DNA of 64,000 nt from Bacillota bacterium (lineage in GTDB: Bacteria; Bacillota; Clostridia; Acetivibrionales; DSM-1351): positions 1 to 64,000 of the forward strand of contig JAEXFI010000014.1 of NCBI GenBank assembly GCA_023400235.1, written 5' to 3'. Positions 48,076-57,419 of this stretch are shown here, piece by piece; positions within the stretch are counted from its first letter, which is position 1; every line of letters starts with the position of its first letter. The notes beneath the pieces were generated by a model that saw only the letters and a list, made by a program, of their open reading frames with translations, was not told where the DNA came from and did no database searches. The translations under genes were made by a program, and so were the position numbers.

Positions 48076-49155
48076 ATGTTTAGGGATTTTGTCATAAATG
48101 CTGGCATGCTTGTTGCATTTCTAAGTTTGTGTTATCAAATTTTCGGCAGCACGGGCCTGAACCACAAGCTCCCCATGCAGTTGAAAATCAAGGCTGGCTT
48201 CATTTTCGGCATTATGGGAATAATACTGGTTGAGTTCTCAGTTAAGATTACAAACAACCTTATCATTGATTTGCGCATTTTGCCCATTTTGATTGCCTCC
48301 ATATATGGCGGCTTTATCCCTGGAATTTTCTCCAGTCTTATAATAGCCGTGTTCCGCTTGCTGCGCTTTGGTTTTTCCGAGGCTGCTGTATTCGCAGCCA
48401 TATCTGTTTTGCTTTTACCTGTTCTGACATACCCCTTGTTTCGTAAGCAGCCGCCTTTACATAAGAAATGGATATATGGCCTGATTTTATCAGAAGCTTT
48501 TGTAAGCATTGCCTACGTCTTATTTATACCTGAGCCCCTGTACAGGTTTTTAATAATATTTCTGTTCTGCTCGGTATCTACCGTGGTAGCTTTTGCACTT
48601 TACCACTACGTTGGTTATCTTGAGGCCTATACCTTTGCCTTCATACGTTATAAGCAGGAAGCCAAAAGAGATTTTCTTACCGGCCTCAATAATGTACGTC
48701 AATTTGATACGGTCTATAACACTGTAATAAGGTCGGCGGAAGTCTCACAAAAGAAAATCTCACTGGTTTTTCTGGATATAGATTTTTTTAAGAAGGTTAA
48801 CGACACATATGGTCACAAGGAGGGAGATAATGTTTTAAGAATTCTGGGGGACATTCTGCGCCAGAATTGCAGGGAAATGGACATTATCTCCAGAAACGGC
48901 GGTGAGGAATTTTCTGTCATACTTCCTGACTGCGAGCACACTCTGGCTGAAGACATTGCCGAGCGGCTGCGATTAAAGGTTCAAAACACGCCCTTTCTCC
49001 TGTCAGACGGTACCAAAATCAATATAACCATTTCCCTGGGCATTGCCTCTTATCCCGATAAGGTATCAGACCTGCATGTCTTGAAGGAAAAGGCGGATGA
49101 GGCCCTGTACACAGCCAAGCGTTCAGGCCGCAACCGGGTGGTATCCATAGAGTAA
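48076..49155 (+). CDS. Diguanylate cyclase with LytS-type membrane sensor (359 aa)
   Basis: Six or so membrane helices of the 5TM-5TMR_LYT type (residues ~1-185) are followed by a GGDEF domain with RNGGEEF active site, metal-binding DIDFFKKVND and an RxxD inhibitory site (REMD) five residues before GGEEF. It makes cyclic di-GMP in response to an unknown membrane signal. GGGAGG lies before the ATG. It could balance the HD-GYP protein at 3.9 kb. Confidence 0.92.
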   Translation: MFRDFVINAGMLVAFLSLCYQIFGSTGLNHKLPMQLKIKAGFIFGIMGIILVEFSVKITNNLIIDLRILPILIASIYGGFIPGIFSSLIIAVFRLLRFGFSEAAVFAAISVLLLPVLTYPLFRKQPPLHKKWIYGLILSEAFVSIAYVLFIPEPLYRFLIIFLFCSVSTVVAFALYHYVGYLEAYTFAFIRYKQEAKRDFLTGLNNVRQFDTVYNTVIRSAEVSQKKISLVFLDIDFFKKVNDTYGHKEGDNVLRILGDILRQNCREMDIISRNGGEEFSVILPDCEHTLAEDIAERLRLKVQNTPFLLSDGTKINITISLGIASYPDKVSDLHVLKEKADEALYTAKRSGRNRVVSIE

Positions 49156-49248
49156 CCTTTCTCCACTCAATAAAACTTCTCAACACCTTTAACATAACTC
49201 TCTAAATTTGAATATTATGTATAAACAGTATATTCGGGGTGAGTTATT

Positions 49249-50292
49249 ATGTTAATTATTCCACTGCTAACTAATGGCATTGTAAGCTTTAATCTTTGGT
49301 TCTCGATTTTCCTGATGGCTATTTTCGTTGCGGCCCTGGCAGGTCCTATTTTCTATGAACATATAGCCTCCTGGCTTTCCTATAAATTGGCAGCCAGAAG
49401 GTATTATCTTGCTGCCCGGAAAGAGTATCCCCAGGAAAGAGACGACGACGATGGTGGTACCATTGATGAACTTATTGGTACAGCCGGTTATGCCTATAGT
49501 CCCAAAAACGATATCTTTTTTTCTACAATGTATGCCTGGCAAAGGAGCATGGGCTATTGCAGGCTTTATGATGAAGCTGCCGCTCCTCTAGGTATGATTA
49601 TTGACAGTGAGCCCATACGCTTTTCCTATGGAGGAAGGCGTTGGCTTATTGAGTTCTGGAAGGGTCAGTACGGAATGACCACCGGCTGTGAAATAGGGGT
49701 CTATTCCAGTACCTGGCCCGACTTGAACATTCCCGGCGTTTTCGATGGTACCTTCTATTCCTGTGCCAGTAATCAAGACCGGCTATACATGGCCTTTGTC
49801 CTTTACAAAAACGGAGAAGAGCTTATAACCAGGAAGGGAAAGCACTGGTGGCTGACAGCCTTCAAGCTGGGTGAATATTCCGAACCCTCCGAACTTTCCA
49901 TGGATGTCTATATCTCCTTGAAAAGCCGCGGAATGAGGGATGCCTTTTTAAAGAGCCTTATGAAGGCCGGCTACACCGAAGAGGAGTTTGAGGTTCGAAA
50001 AACAACCGTGGCGATCCATTACGACAAGCCACATACAAGGCAGCCCTACACAAGGTCGGCAGCCACGGATAAGCTTATGCTGGCACAGCTGAAAAGAAAT
50101 TGTGAAGTGTATCAGGCACTTACCAAAGGCTTTACCAGAATGAAGGATAAAATGAAGGCTGTCAAGGATGGGTCTCCGGAATTATATGACGAAATGTTTA
50201 AGATAGGAAAAACGGCTTCTATTTTTAGCATGTTTGACAAGATTAAGAATTATCTGAATTTTGATTTTGACGACAGTCAGCTCCCTAAGTGA
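49249..50292 (+). CDS. DUF4474 protein (347 aa)
   Basis: One N-terminal membrane helix (about residues 10-30) is followed by a cytosolic or surface domain. Its segments AGYAYSPKNDIFFSTMYAWQRSMGYCRLYDEAAAPLGMIIDSEPIRF and GGRRWLIEFWKGQYGMTTGCEIGVY match DUF4474. Family function is unknown. It is followed after 11 bases by a metallophosphoesterase gene, so the two are probably co-transcribed. GGGGTGAG precedes the ATG. Confidence 0.75.
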   Translation: MLIIPLLTNGIVSFNLWFSIFLMAIFVAALAGPIFYEHIASWLSYKLAARRYYLAARKEYPQERDDDDGGTIDELIGTAGYAYSPKNDIFFSTMYAWQRSMGYCRLYDEAAAPLGMIIDSEPIRFSYGGRRWLIEFWKGQYGMTTGCEIGVYSSTWPDLNIPGVFDGTFYSCASNQDRLYMAFVLYKNGEELITRKGKHWWLTAFKLGEYSEPSELSMDVYISLKSRGMRDAFLKSLMKAGYTEEEFEVRKTTVAIHYDKPHTRQPYTRSAATDKLMLAQLKRNCEVYQALTKGFTRMKDKMKAVKDGSPELYDEMFKIGKTASIFSMFDKIKNYLNFDFDDSQLPK

Positions 50293-50303
50293 GGTGATAA
50301 AAA

Positions 50304-51209
50304 ATGAATAAGCTGGAAAAGGTTACGCGAGTATATGGAAAATCTGACATCATACCCTTCGATGACTCCTCCAATTTTGTATTGATGAGTGACTGCCATA
50401 GAGGTGATGGAAGCCGTTCAGATAATTTTATCAATAACAGGAATATTTTTTACTCTGCGCTGACCCAATATTATTACCGCAACTTTACCTATATAGAGCT
50501 GGGTGACGGCGACGAGCTGTGGGAAAACAGACGCCTTTCGGATATAATTCAAATTCACAAGGAGGTCTTCAGCCTTATATCCAAGTTCCATGATGATAAA
50601 AGGCTTTATTTAATGTACGGGAACCATGATATGGAAAAGAGAAACTATAAATATGTAAATAGAAATATTCAGCGCTACCATGCAGAACGCGAGCAGGAGG
50701 ACCCATCCATCTTCAGCAATGTAAAGGTACATGAGGGACTTGTTTTGCGCCATACCGAATCCAATGACAAAATTCTGCTGATCCATGGGCATCAGGTGGA
50801 TACTCTGAACAGTACCTTATGGAGATTGAGCAAATTTCTTGTAAGATATGTCTGGAAGCCCTTGGAGACTTTTGGAGTCAACGACCCAACCAGTGCGGCC
50901 AAAAACTATAAAAAGAAAATCTCAATTGCAAAAAAACTGTCAGAATGGGTGGTTAAGGAAAAGCATATGCTTATAGCCGGACACAATCACAGGCCCTCCT
51001 TCCCGGAAATTGGACAGATACCGTATTTTAATGACGGCTGCTGCATACATCCTCATGCAATCACTGCAATCGAAATTTCCAACGGTACCATATGTCTTGT
51101 AAAATGGAGCGAAAAAGTTAAAAATGATGGTACTCTGTACATTGCCAGAGATATATTGGGAGGCCCCAACAAGCTGCAGGACTATTTTCACTGGCTCAAC
51201 AAGCTTTAA
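50304..51209 (+). CDS. Calcineurin-like metallophosphoesterase (301 aa)
   Basis: All five metal-binding blocks are visible: SDCHRGD, ELGDGDELWE, YGNHDME, LLIHGHQVD and IAGHNHRP. The overall form resembles UDP-2,3-diacylglucosamine hydrolase-like enzymes, but a Gram-positive host would use it for another phosphoester. GAGGTGAT lies before the ATG. Co-transcribed with the DUF4474 gene. Confidence 0.88.
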   Translation: MNKLEKVTRVYGKSDIIPFDDSSNFVLMSDCHRGDGSRSDNFINNRNIFYSALTQYYYRNFTYIELGDGDELWENRRLSDIIQIHKEVFSLISKFHDDKRLYLMYGNHDMEKRNYKYVNRNIQRYHAEREQEDPSIFSNVKVHEGLVLRHTESNDKILLIHGHQVDTLNSTLWRLSKFLVRYVWKPLETFGVNDPTSAAKNYKKKISIAKKLSEWVVKEKHMLIAGHNHRPSFPEIGQIPYFNDGCCIHPHAITAIEISNGTICLVKWSEKVKNDGTLYIARDILGGPNKLQDYFHWLNKL

Positions 51210-51407
51210 CCGGCATACATTTCTTATACCATAAAAAAATAATCTACTTTTTAAAAAAAAGATTTGTTAATTTTTAACTTTTCTGTTATGAATTAATTCA
51301 AATCCTTTTTTTTGGCAATTTTTTACTAAAGTATCAGCATTAATTCATACAATCATCACATTGGAATTTTAAAATAACATTTGTAAAATGAAAAGGAGGG
51401 GACACAA

Positions 51408-53327
51408 TTGCATAACAAAAAACTAAAATACAAATTTACTTCAATCCTACTAACTGTACTTTTAAGTATTTCATCATTGACAGCTTGTACACTTCAGACT
51501 TCAAATACCGCCGGCAGTGATAATACTGCCCTTACAACTTCCTCAAAAACAACATCCGGGTATACCCCAGATAAAACAGCAGGAACCGGTTTATCGGTCA
51601 AATATGACTCCACTGATATGGATACCGGCTGGAGCAGTGACAGTTCGACAAAAATAACCTTTTTTTCCGGTACCATAGACGGGTATGGTGAAGGAATTGT
51701 TATTAACAAAAATATTGTCACAATTACTTCTGCAGGCACGTATATTATAAGCGGAACCATTAGCGATGGCCGCATAATTGTGGACACCAAGGATGAGCAG
51801 CCTGTAAGGCTCGTTTTAAACGGTGCGGATATAACCTGTATGGAAAGTGCACCAATTTATATTTCCAGTGCTGAAAAAGCAGTGCTTATACTGCCTGAAG
51901 GAACAAACAACAATATTACGGACGGCAAAAACTATGTCGCAGGCAATGATGAGGCTGACGAACCTGATTCGGCAATTTTTTCAAAATCGGACTTGACCAT
52001 TAATGGAACTGGTTCGCTGACTATAAATGCAAATTACAAAAATGCTATTACAAGTAAGGATGAGTTGAAAATCATGAGCGGCAACATTACTTTAAATTCA
52101 GCAGGGGACGGCATCAAGGGAAGAGATTTTGTTGCTATCAGGGACGGGATAGTAAATATTAATTCCAAAGAAGACGGAATAAAATCCAACAACGATGAAG
52201 ATGTGCACAAGGGCTTCGTTTTAATTGAAGGCGGCTCTGTAAACATCATTGCTCTTGAGGATGGTATTCAGGCTGAGACTGATATATCAATCAAAACAGC
52301 GGCTATCAACATAACCTCAGGAGGAGGCTATGCCAACGGTGAGACTAAAGCAGACGAGCAGTCCGGCAGGAGAGGGTTTGGCAGCTCAGACCGTAGTGCT
52401 TCCCAGGATAGTGCCTCTGAAGATTCCTCAGTTGATGAAACCATAAGCAAAAAAGGCCTCAAAGCCGCCGCAGGCAGCATAACAATTGAAAGTGGCAAGC
52501 TGGAAATTGACTCTGCGGATGATTCCATTCATTCAAATAACATCATTTGTGTGAACGGAGGCACTGTTTCAGTGAAATCCGGTGATGACGGACTTCACGC
52601 AGATACGGCAATCTATATAAATAATGGTGATATAAGTGTACTAAAGTCATATGAAGGTATGGAAAGTGCCAATATAACCATTAATAACGGAAATGTGCTG
52701 GTTAGCTCAAGTGATGATGGTATAAATGTCTCAGGCGGAACAGACAGCGACTCCCTGCAAATTAACGGCGGCTATGTGTATGTTGACGCCCAGGGTGACG
52801 GTCTTGATGCAAACGGTTCCATATATATAACAAATGGCACGGTAGTGGTCAACGGCCCTACAGAAAACAATAACGGCGCTCTTGACTATGACGGCACCTT
52901 TACGATGACCGGAGGGTTCCTGATAGCTGCAGGAAGTTCCGGAATGGCACAGGCTCCTGACGAAAGCTCTACACAAAATTCCGCCATGATTTCCTTTAGT
53001 CAGGTAATGCCGGCAGGCACACCAGTCCGAATCACCTCCGATGATGGTAAAGAGCTCCTGACCTTCAAACCGTCAAAAGACTATCAAACTATCGTAGTCA
53101 ATTCACCGGAGCTGAAAAAGGGTACAACCTATACTATCCACTACGGAGGCAGCTCCAGCGGTTCTGAGAAAAACGGCCTGAGCAAAGGTGGCTCTTTCAG
53201 CGGCGGCACAAAATATGAGAGCTTCACAGTGACAGACCTTCTGACAACCGTAGGAACTGCAGGCCGCAGCAATCCCGGCGGTGGTCCCGGCGGTAAACAG
53301 GGCTCCCCGCCAACACGTAACAATTAG
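51408..53327 (+). CDS. Cthe_2159-type beta-helix carbohydrate-binding lipoprotein (639 aa)
   Basis: A lipoprotein signal with lipobox LTAC precedes a long solenoid of DG/NGG-rich turns (SAGDGIKGRDFVAIRDG, KEDGIKSNNDEDV, NGGYVYVDAQGDGLDANGS), as in the Cthe_2159 family, whose founder binds acidic plant polysaccharide. A Gly-rich tail ends the protein. The start is TTG at 51408 with AAGGAGG. VTC-domain and DUF4956 genes follow on the same strand. Confidence 0.85.
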   Translation: MHNKKLKYKFTSILLTVLLSISSLTACTLQTSNTAGSDNTALTTSSKTTSGYTPDKTAGTGLSVKYDSTDMDTGWSSDSSTKITFFSGTIDGYGEGIVINKNIVTITSAGTYIISGTISDGRIIVDTKDEQPVRLVLNGADITCMESAPIYISSAEKAVLILPEGTNNNITDGKNYVAGNDEADEPDSAIFSKSDLTINGTGSLTINANYKNAITSKDELKIMSGNITLNSAGDGIKGRDFVAIRDGIVNINSKEDGIKSNNDEDVHKGFVLIEGGSVNIIALEDGIQAETDISIKTAAINITSGGGYANGETKADEQSGRRGFGSSDRSASQDSASEDSSVDETISKKGLKAAAGSITIESGKLEIDSADDSIHSNNIICVNGGTVSVKSGDDGLHADTAIYINNGDISVLKSYEGMESANITINNGNVLVSSSDDGINVSGGTDSDSLQINGGYVYVDAQGDGLDANGSIYITNGTVVVNGPTENNNGALDYDGTFTMTGGFLIAAGSSGMAQAPDESSTQNSAMISFSQVMPAGTPVRITSDDGKELLTFKPSKDYQTIVVNSPELKKGTTYTIHYGGSSSGSEKNGLSKGGSFSGGTKYESFTVTDLLTTVGTAGRSNPGGGPGGKQGSPPTRNN

Positions 53328-53510
53328 TGACCATGCCGGAAGTGATTGTGGGACTATACCGTGATTACAGTTTTAGAATCATCTACTATTATTAGACCAC
53401 AGCTTTATTAAGAGAGTATTAAATAAATGTAAAATATTAATAAAAATGTTAAATCCGTCCGGAACACATACAGTGACGTGGTGCTATCCGACGGGGACAG
53501 GAGGTTTATT

Positions 53511-54335
53511 ATGGCTATTACAACTTTTAAACGGTATGAAATGAAATTTCTTATATCCATCCAGCAATTAAACGCGCTTCTACCCAGAATCGAGGAATAT
53601 ATGAATCCCGATGAGTATTGTAAGGGCGGACAGAATTATAGTATTTTTAATATTTATTATGATACTGTGGATAGTAATTTAATAAGGACGTCACTCTCGA
53701 AACCGCTTTATAAGGAAAAACTGCGTCTGAGGAGTTATTCGTCCTCTACCAGTCTGAATTCCAAAGTCTATCTGGAATTAAAGAAAAAAACCCTGGGTAT
53801 TGTTCACAAAAGAAGAGCCTCCATGACTCTTCAGGAGGCCTATGACTTCATTGAAAATGGGATCAAACCGGTTTCCAAGAGCTATATGGGCCGTCAGGTA
53901 ATTGATGAGTTGAAATATTTTCTCAGCAAAAATATTGTCTCCCCTGCCGCCTATATCAGTTATACCAGAATGGCGTTTTTTGGTAAAGACGACAAGAATT
54001 TTCGCATAACCTTTGACAGCAACATTGTCACCCGCAGAGAGGACCTTCACATGGAAAATGGCAGCTTCGGAAAGCTGCTGCTGGGCAGCGACCAGTATCT
54101 CATGGAAGTTAAGATATCCCGTGCCACCCCCATATGGCTTGCAAGGCTTTTGTCAGAACTTAAAATCTATAAAACCAGCTTTTCAAAATATGGTACTGAA
54201 TATCAGCGCCACTATCTTGAAACCATTGTGGAAAATCCCGATGCCTCCACACCTGCTGAAGAAGTGATTTCCGCAGAACTTCCTGTAAGGCTCCGTCAGG
54301 CGTCCAATGATCAGAAGTCGGCAGTAAGCGTCTGA
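53511..54335 (+). CDS. VTC-domain protein (274 aa)
   Basis: The VTC polyphosphate-polymerase-type tunnel domain is recognisable: KRYEMKFLISIQQLNALLP, YSIFNIYYDT, KEKLRLRSYSS, VYLELKKKTLGIVHKRRA and YLMEVKI. The charged strands that bind nucleotide and polyphosphate are preserved. The ATG at 53511 with CAGGAGG is preferred over an upstream ATG at 53478. It is soluble and likely works with the DUF4956 membrane protein that follows. Confidence 0.88.
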   Translation: MAITTFKRYEMKFLISIQQLNALLPRIEEYMNPDEYCKGGQNYSIFNIYYDTVDSNLIRTSLSKPLYKEKLRLRSYSSSTSLNSKVYLELKKKTLGIVHKRRASMTLQEAYDFIENGIKPVSKSYMGRQVIDELKYFLSKNIVSPAAYISYTRMAFFGKDDKNFRITFDSNIVTRREDLHMENGSFGKLLLGSDQYLMEVKISRATPIWLARLLSELKIYKTSFSKYGTEYQRHYLETIVENPDASTPAEEVISAELPVRLRQASNDQKSAVSV

Positions 54336-54428
54336 TTAGTCTGAGTTGTACAGTTTTATTTATTTAATGTTAAATATTGTTTCTTAATATTTATATACAA
54401 AAATGTAAGACAAAAGGAGAGAAAAGAA

Positions 54429-55121
54429 ATGCTAGATTCTATTTTTACTGTTACATCCTCCGGTGATACCCTTACCCTTCCAGGTGTTCTGCTTGCCTTG
54501 GGCCTGTCACTTGTGCTGGGCTTGGTAGTCAGTCTTGTTTATATTGCCACTCACAGGGCGGAGGGATACTCTGCGGGCTTTACTGTCACCCTTATCATGC
54601 TCCCAGCCATTATTTCAATAATCATAATGCTTATTGGAAATAATGTTGCCCGTGCCTTCAGCCTGGCGGGTGCCTTCAGCCTTATCCGCTTCAGAAGCGC
54701 ACCGGGAGACCCCAAGGACATAGCATATGTATTCTTTTCCATGGCTGTGGGTCTGGCCTGTGGAATGGGCTATCTGCTGTATGGAATCATATTTGTAGTT
54801 GTTCTTTGCCTTGTTATGGTAGTACTGCATTTTTCACACTTCGCCAGGCCTCAGAGCTCAGTAATGCAGCTTAAGATAATTATTCCCGAGGACCTGAATT
54901 ATATGGGTCTGTTCGATGATATCCTGGAACGCTATACCACCTCCTGGAGCCTGAAGCGGGTTAAGACTGCAGACTTCGGGACTATCTTTGAGGTTGCGTA
55001 TATCATCAATATGAGAAACCCCGACGAACAGAAGCATTTTATCGATGAACTGAGATGCAGAAACGGTAATTTGAATGTATCCTTGACCTTGAAGGAATAT
55101 GAAGATCGAGTGGCAGTGTAG
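54429..55121 (+). CDS. DUF4956 membrane protein (230 aa)
   Basis: About four helices in the first 140 residues with the conserved AFSLAGAFSLIRFRSAPGDPKDIAYVFFSMAVGLACGMGY, then a ferredoxin-like cytosolic tail. The family is nearly always next to VTC-domain genes; function is unproven. GGAGAG precedes the ATG. A strong terminator ends the unit. Confidence 0.88.
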   Translation: MLDSIFTVTSSGDTLTLPGVLLALGLSLVLGLVVSLVYIATHRAEGYSAGFTVTLIMLPAIISIIIMLIGNNVARAFSLAGAFSLIRFRSAPGDPKDIAYVFFSMAVGLACGMGYLLYGIIFVVVLCLVMVVLHFSHFARPQSSVMQLKIIIPEDLNYMGLFDDILERYTTSWSLKRVKTADFGTIFEVAYIINMRNPDEQKHFIDELRCRNGNLNVSLTLKEYEDRVAV

Positions 55122-55148
55122 GCACCGTGAATAAATCTTCTGATGTAG

Positions 55149-55198
55149 AGCCTGAGTCAGGGAAGCCGTCTCCATAGCCTCCCTGGCTCAGGCTTTAT
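55149..55198 (+). terminator. Terminator of the Cthe_2159-VTC-DUF4956 unit
   Basis: AGCCTGAGTCAGGGA (55149-55163) pairs with TCCCTGGCTCAGGCT (55180-55194) with one mismatch, followed by TTATAT. Confidence 0.85.
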
Positions 55199-55265
55199 AT
55201 ATGACTCAAGGCAAATTTACTCATCGGCTTAACTATTTTGTAATTTTAAAATTTATTGAAAACTA

Positions 55266-55294
55266 TTGACATTGATTAATAATGATTGTAATAT
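55266..55294 (+). promoter_or_regulatory. Promoter of the iron-type ABC operon
   Basis: TTGACA (55266-55271), 17 bases, TAATAT (55289-55294). The spacer, with TGATTAATAATGATTG, faintly resembles a Fur box. Transcription would start near 55301. Confidence 0.75.
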
Positions 55295-55317
55295 TCAGTT
55301 AGCATATGCTAACTGAA
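55294..55317. promoter_or_regulatory. 24-bp perfect palindrome over the transcription start
   Basis: TTCAGTTAGCAT followed by its exact reverse complement. It begins at the last base of the -10 element and covers the start site, an ideal repressor position. The GTTAGC...GCTAAC core is reminiscent of DtxR/IdeR-type metal regulator sites. Confidence 0.7.
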
Positions 55318-55359
55318 TACATAATATTAACAAGCCATCCACATAAGAGAGGAATCATT

Positions 55360-56424
55360 ATGAAATCTAAAACACTTCAACTAATTTTTGCAGCTGTAAT
55401 CACATTCTCACTTGCCTTAACAGGTTGTACCACATCAACCTCCTCTGATGCCACTGATACCTCTGCTGCCCGCACATCTTCCCCGGGAGGACAGTCTGCT
55501 GGTACAGAAGCAACCTATCCTATCACAATCAAGCACGCTTTTGGAGAGACTGTCATAAAAACCAAACCGGAGCGTGTTGCTACCATATCATGGGGTAACC
55601 AGGACCTGCCATTGGCATTGGGCGTAGTCCCTGTAGGAATTTCCAAGGCAAACTATGGTGTTACCGATAACAGCGGTCTTCTGCCCTGGACACTGGAAAA
55701 GTTCAAAGAATTGGGAGTGACTGCCCCGGTTCTGTTTGACGATGTTGCCGGCCTGAACTTTGAAGCTGTCAGCGACGTGAAGCCTGATGTCATTCTGGCA
55801 GCATATTCCGGCATAACACAGGAAGAATATGATTTATTAAGTCAAATAGCACCTGTTGTGGCATATCCCACACAGCCCTGGCAAACCTACTGGCGTGATC
55901 AGATAGTGCTTGACGCAACAGGTATGGGTATGAAAGAGGAAGGTGAAGCACTGGTGGACAAGCTGGAAGCCCTAATAGCGGAAAGCACCTCCAAGTATCC
56001 GCAGATTGCCGGAAAAACGGCTGCCTTTTTGTATTTCACTCCCACAGATTTAAGTAAGTTTTATGTCTATCTGCCCGGCGACCCTCGCGCCGCATACCTT
56101 ATGGACTTAGGCATGAAGGCCCCTGGAAGTGTGACCAGTCTGGCTGCTGAAAGCACCAGTTTTGCTCTGGAGATAAGTGCTGAAAATGCAGATATGCTCA
56201 AGGACATAGATATTATCATTACCTACGGCAATGATAAATTGCTTGGCTCCCTGCAGGCAGATGCTCTGGTTGGAACGATACCGGCAGTAAAGAGAGGCTC
56301 CGTAGTGGTAATAGAGGATGGTACTCCCCTGGCAGCCTCTGGAACACCAAGCGCACTTTCCATTCCTGCAACCCTTGCTGATTATCTTCGTATTATTGGA
56401 GAGGCAGCTGATAAAGTGAAATGA
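55360..56424 (+). CDS. Iron-siderophore-type ABC substrate-binding lipoprotein (354 aa)
   Basis: Lipobox LALTGCT, then a Ser/Thr-rich linker and a FecB/FepB-like periplasmic-binding fold: ITIKHAFGETVIKTKPERVATISWGNQDLPLALGVVPVGIS, VSDVKPDVILAAYSGITQEEYDLLSQIAPVVAYP, and a long central helix. The ATG at 55360 with GAGAGGA is preferred over an upstream ATG at 55306, which lies inside the palindrome. It delivers a ferric siderophore-like ligand to the permeases; the ligand is not known. Confidence 0.92.
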   Translation: MKSKTLQLIFAAVITFSLALTGCTTSTSSDATDTSAARTSSPGGQSAGTEATYPITIKHAFGETVIKTKPERVATISWGNQDLPLALGVVPVGISKANYGVTDNSGLLPWTLEKFKELGVTAPVLFDDVAGLNFEAVSDVKPDVILAAYSGITQEEYDLLSQIAPVVAYPTQPWQTYWRDQIVLDATGMGMKEEGEALVDKLEALIAESTSKYPQIAGKTAAFLYFTPTDLSKFYVYLPGDPRAAYLMDLGMKAPGSVTSLAAESTSFALEISAENADMLKDIDIIITYGNDKLLGSLQADALVGTIPAVKRGSVVVIEDGTPLAASGTPSALSIPATLADYLRIIGEAADKVK

Positions 56425-57419
56425 AACACTCTAAATTAATTATCCTGGTGGTTTGCAGTATGACAGTCCTTATTCTGTGCATTTTGGCTTCTCTTGCCTT
56501 TGGAGCACGGTATGTGAATTTTCCTGATATTATTGATATTTTGCTAAATGGAAAAAAGACCTCCCTGATTGATATTGTAGTTCATGAACGTATTCCAAGA
56601 ACTGTCTTTGGAATTATAGCCGGAGCAGCCCTTGGGGTATCCGGTGCTCTAATGCAGGCAATAACCCGCAACCCCATTGCCGATCCCAGCATACTGGGCG
56701 TCAATACCGGTGCTTCCCTGTTTGTGGTCAGCGGCATGGCCCTGTTTCATATAGGGTCCTTAAACCAGTACATATGGCTTTCATTAATAGGAGCAACCGC
56801 TACCTCCCTGTTTGTTTATGGAATCGGGTCTCTGGGCTATGGCGGTGCCACTCCTATAAAGCTTGCACTGGCAGGTGCCGCTACCAGTGCGGCCTTATCT
56901 TCCGTGGTCAGTGCCATAATCCTTCCACGCACAGAGGTAATGAATGCTTTTCGCTTCTGGCAGGTGGGGAGCATTAGCGGGGCTACCTGGGAGGGCATAT
57001 ACACTGTGCTTCCATTCCTGATAACAGGGTTAATTATAGGTGTGCTGGTCAGCCCTGCCCTGGATGCACTTGCCCTGGGAGACGATGTTGCAACAGGCCT
57101 GGGCATACGCACGGGAACGGTCCGCTTGCTGGGGGCCCTGTCCGGTATCCTTTTGTGCGGCGCAACAACAGCTCTGGCCGGGCCTATCGGCTTTATCGGC
57201 CTGATGGTCCCTCACATGATGCGGATGTTTTGCGGCCCTAATCTCAGATTGATCATTCCCATGTCTGCCCTGGGGGGAGCTATTCTTCTGACCATATCCG
57301 ATGTGTTGGGAAGACTCCTCAGCAGCCCAGGCGAGCTTGAGTCCGGGATCGTAACTTCGTTCCTGGGTGCTCCCATACTTATTATCATTGCCATGAGAGC
57401 AAAGGTGCGTACATTATGA
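56421..57419 (+). CDS. FecCD-type ABC permease 1 (332 aa)
   Basis: About nine or ten helices with family signatures RIPRTVFGIIAGAALGVSGALMQAITRNPIADPSILGVNTGAS and GPIGFIGLMVPHMMR. It overlaps the binding-protein gene by 4 bases (ATGA), so translation is coupled. It forms the channel with the next permease. Confidence 0.95.
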   Translation: MKHSKLIILVVCSMTVLILCILASLAFGARYVNFPDIIDILLNGKKTSLIDIVVHERIPRTVFGIIAGAALGVSGALMQAITRNPIADPSILGVNTGASLFVVSGMALFHIGSLNQYIWLSLIGATATSLFVYGIGSLGYGGATPIKLALAGAATSAALSSVVSAIILPRTEVMNAFRFWQVGSISGATWEGIYTVLPFLITGLIIGVLVSPALDALALGDDVATGLGIRTGTVRLLGALSGILLCGATTALAGPIGFIGLMVPHMMRMFCGPNLRLIIPMSALGGAILLTISDVLGRLLSSPGELESGIVTSFLGAPILIIIAMRAKVRTL

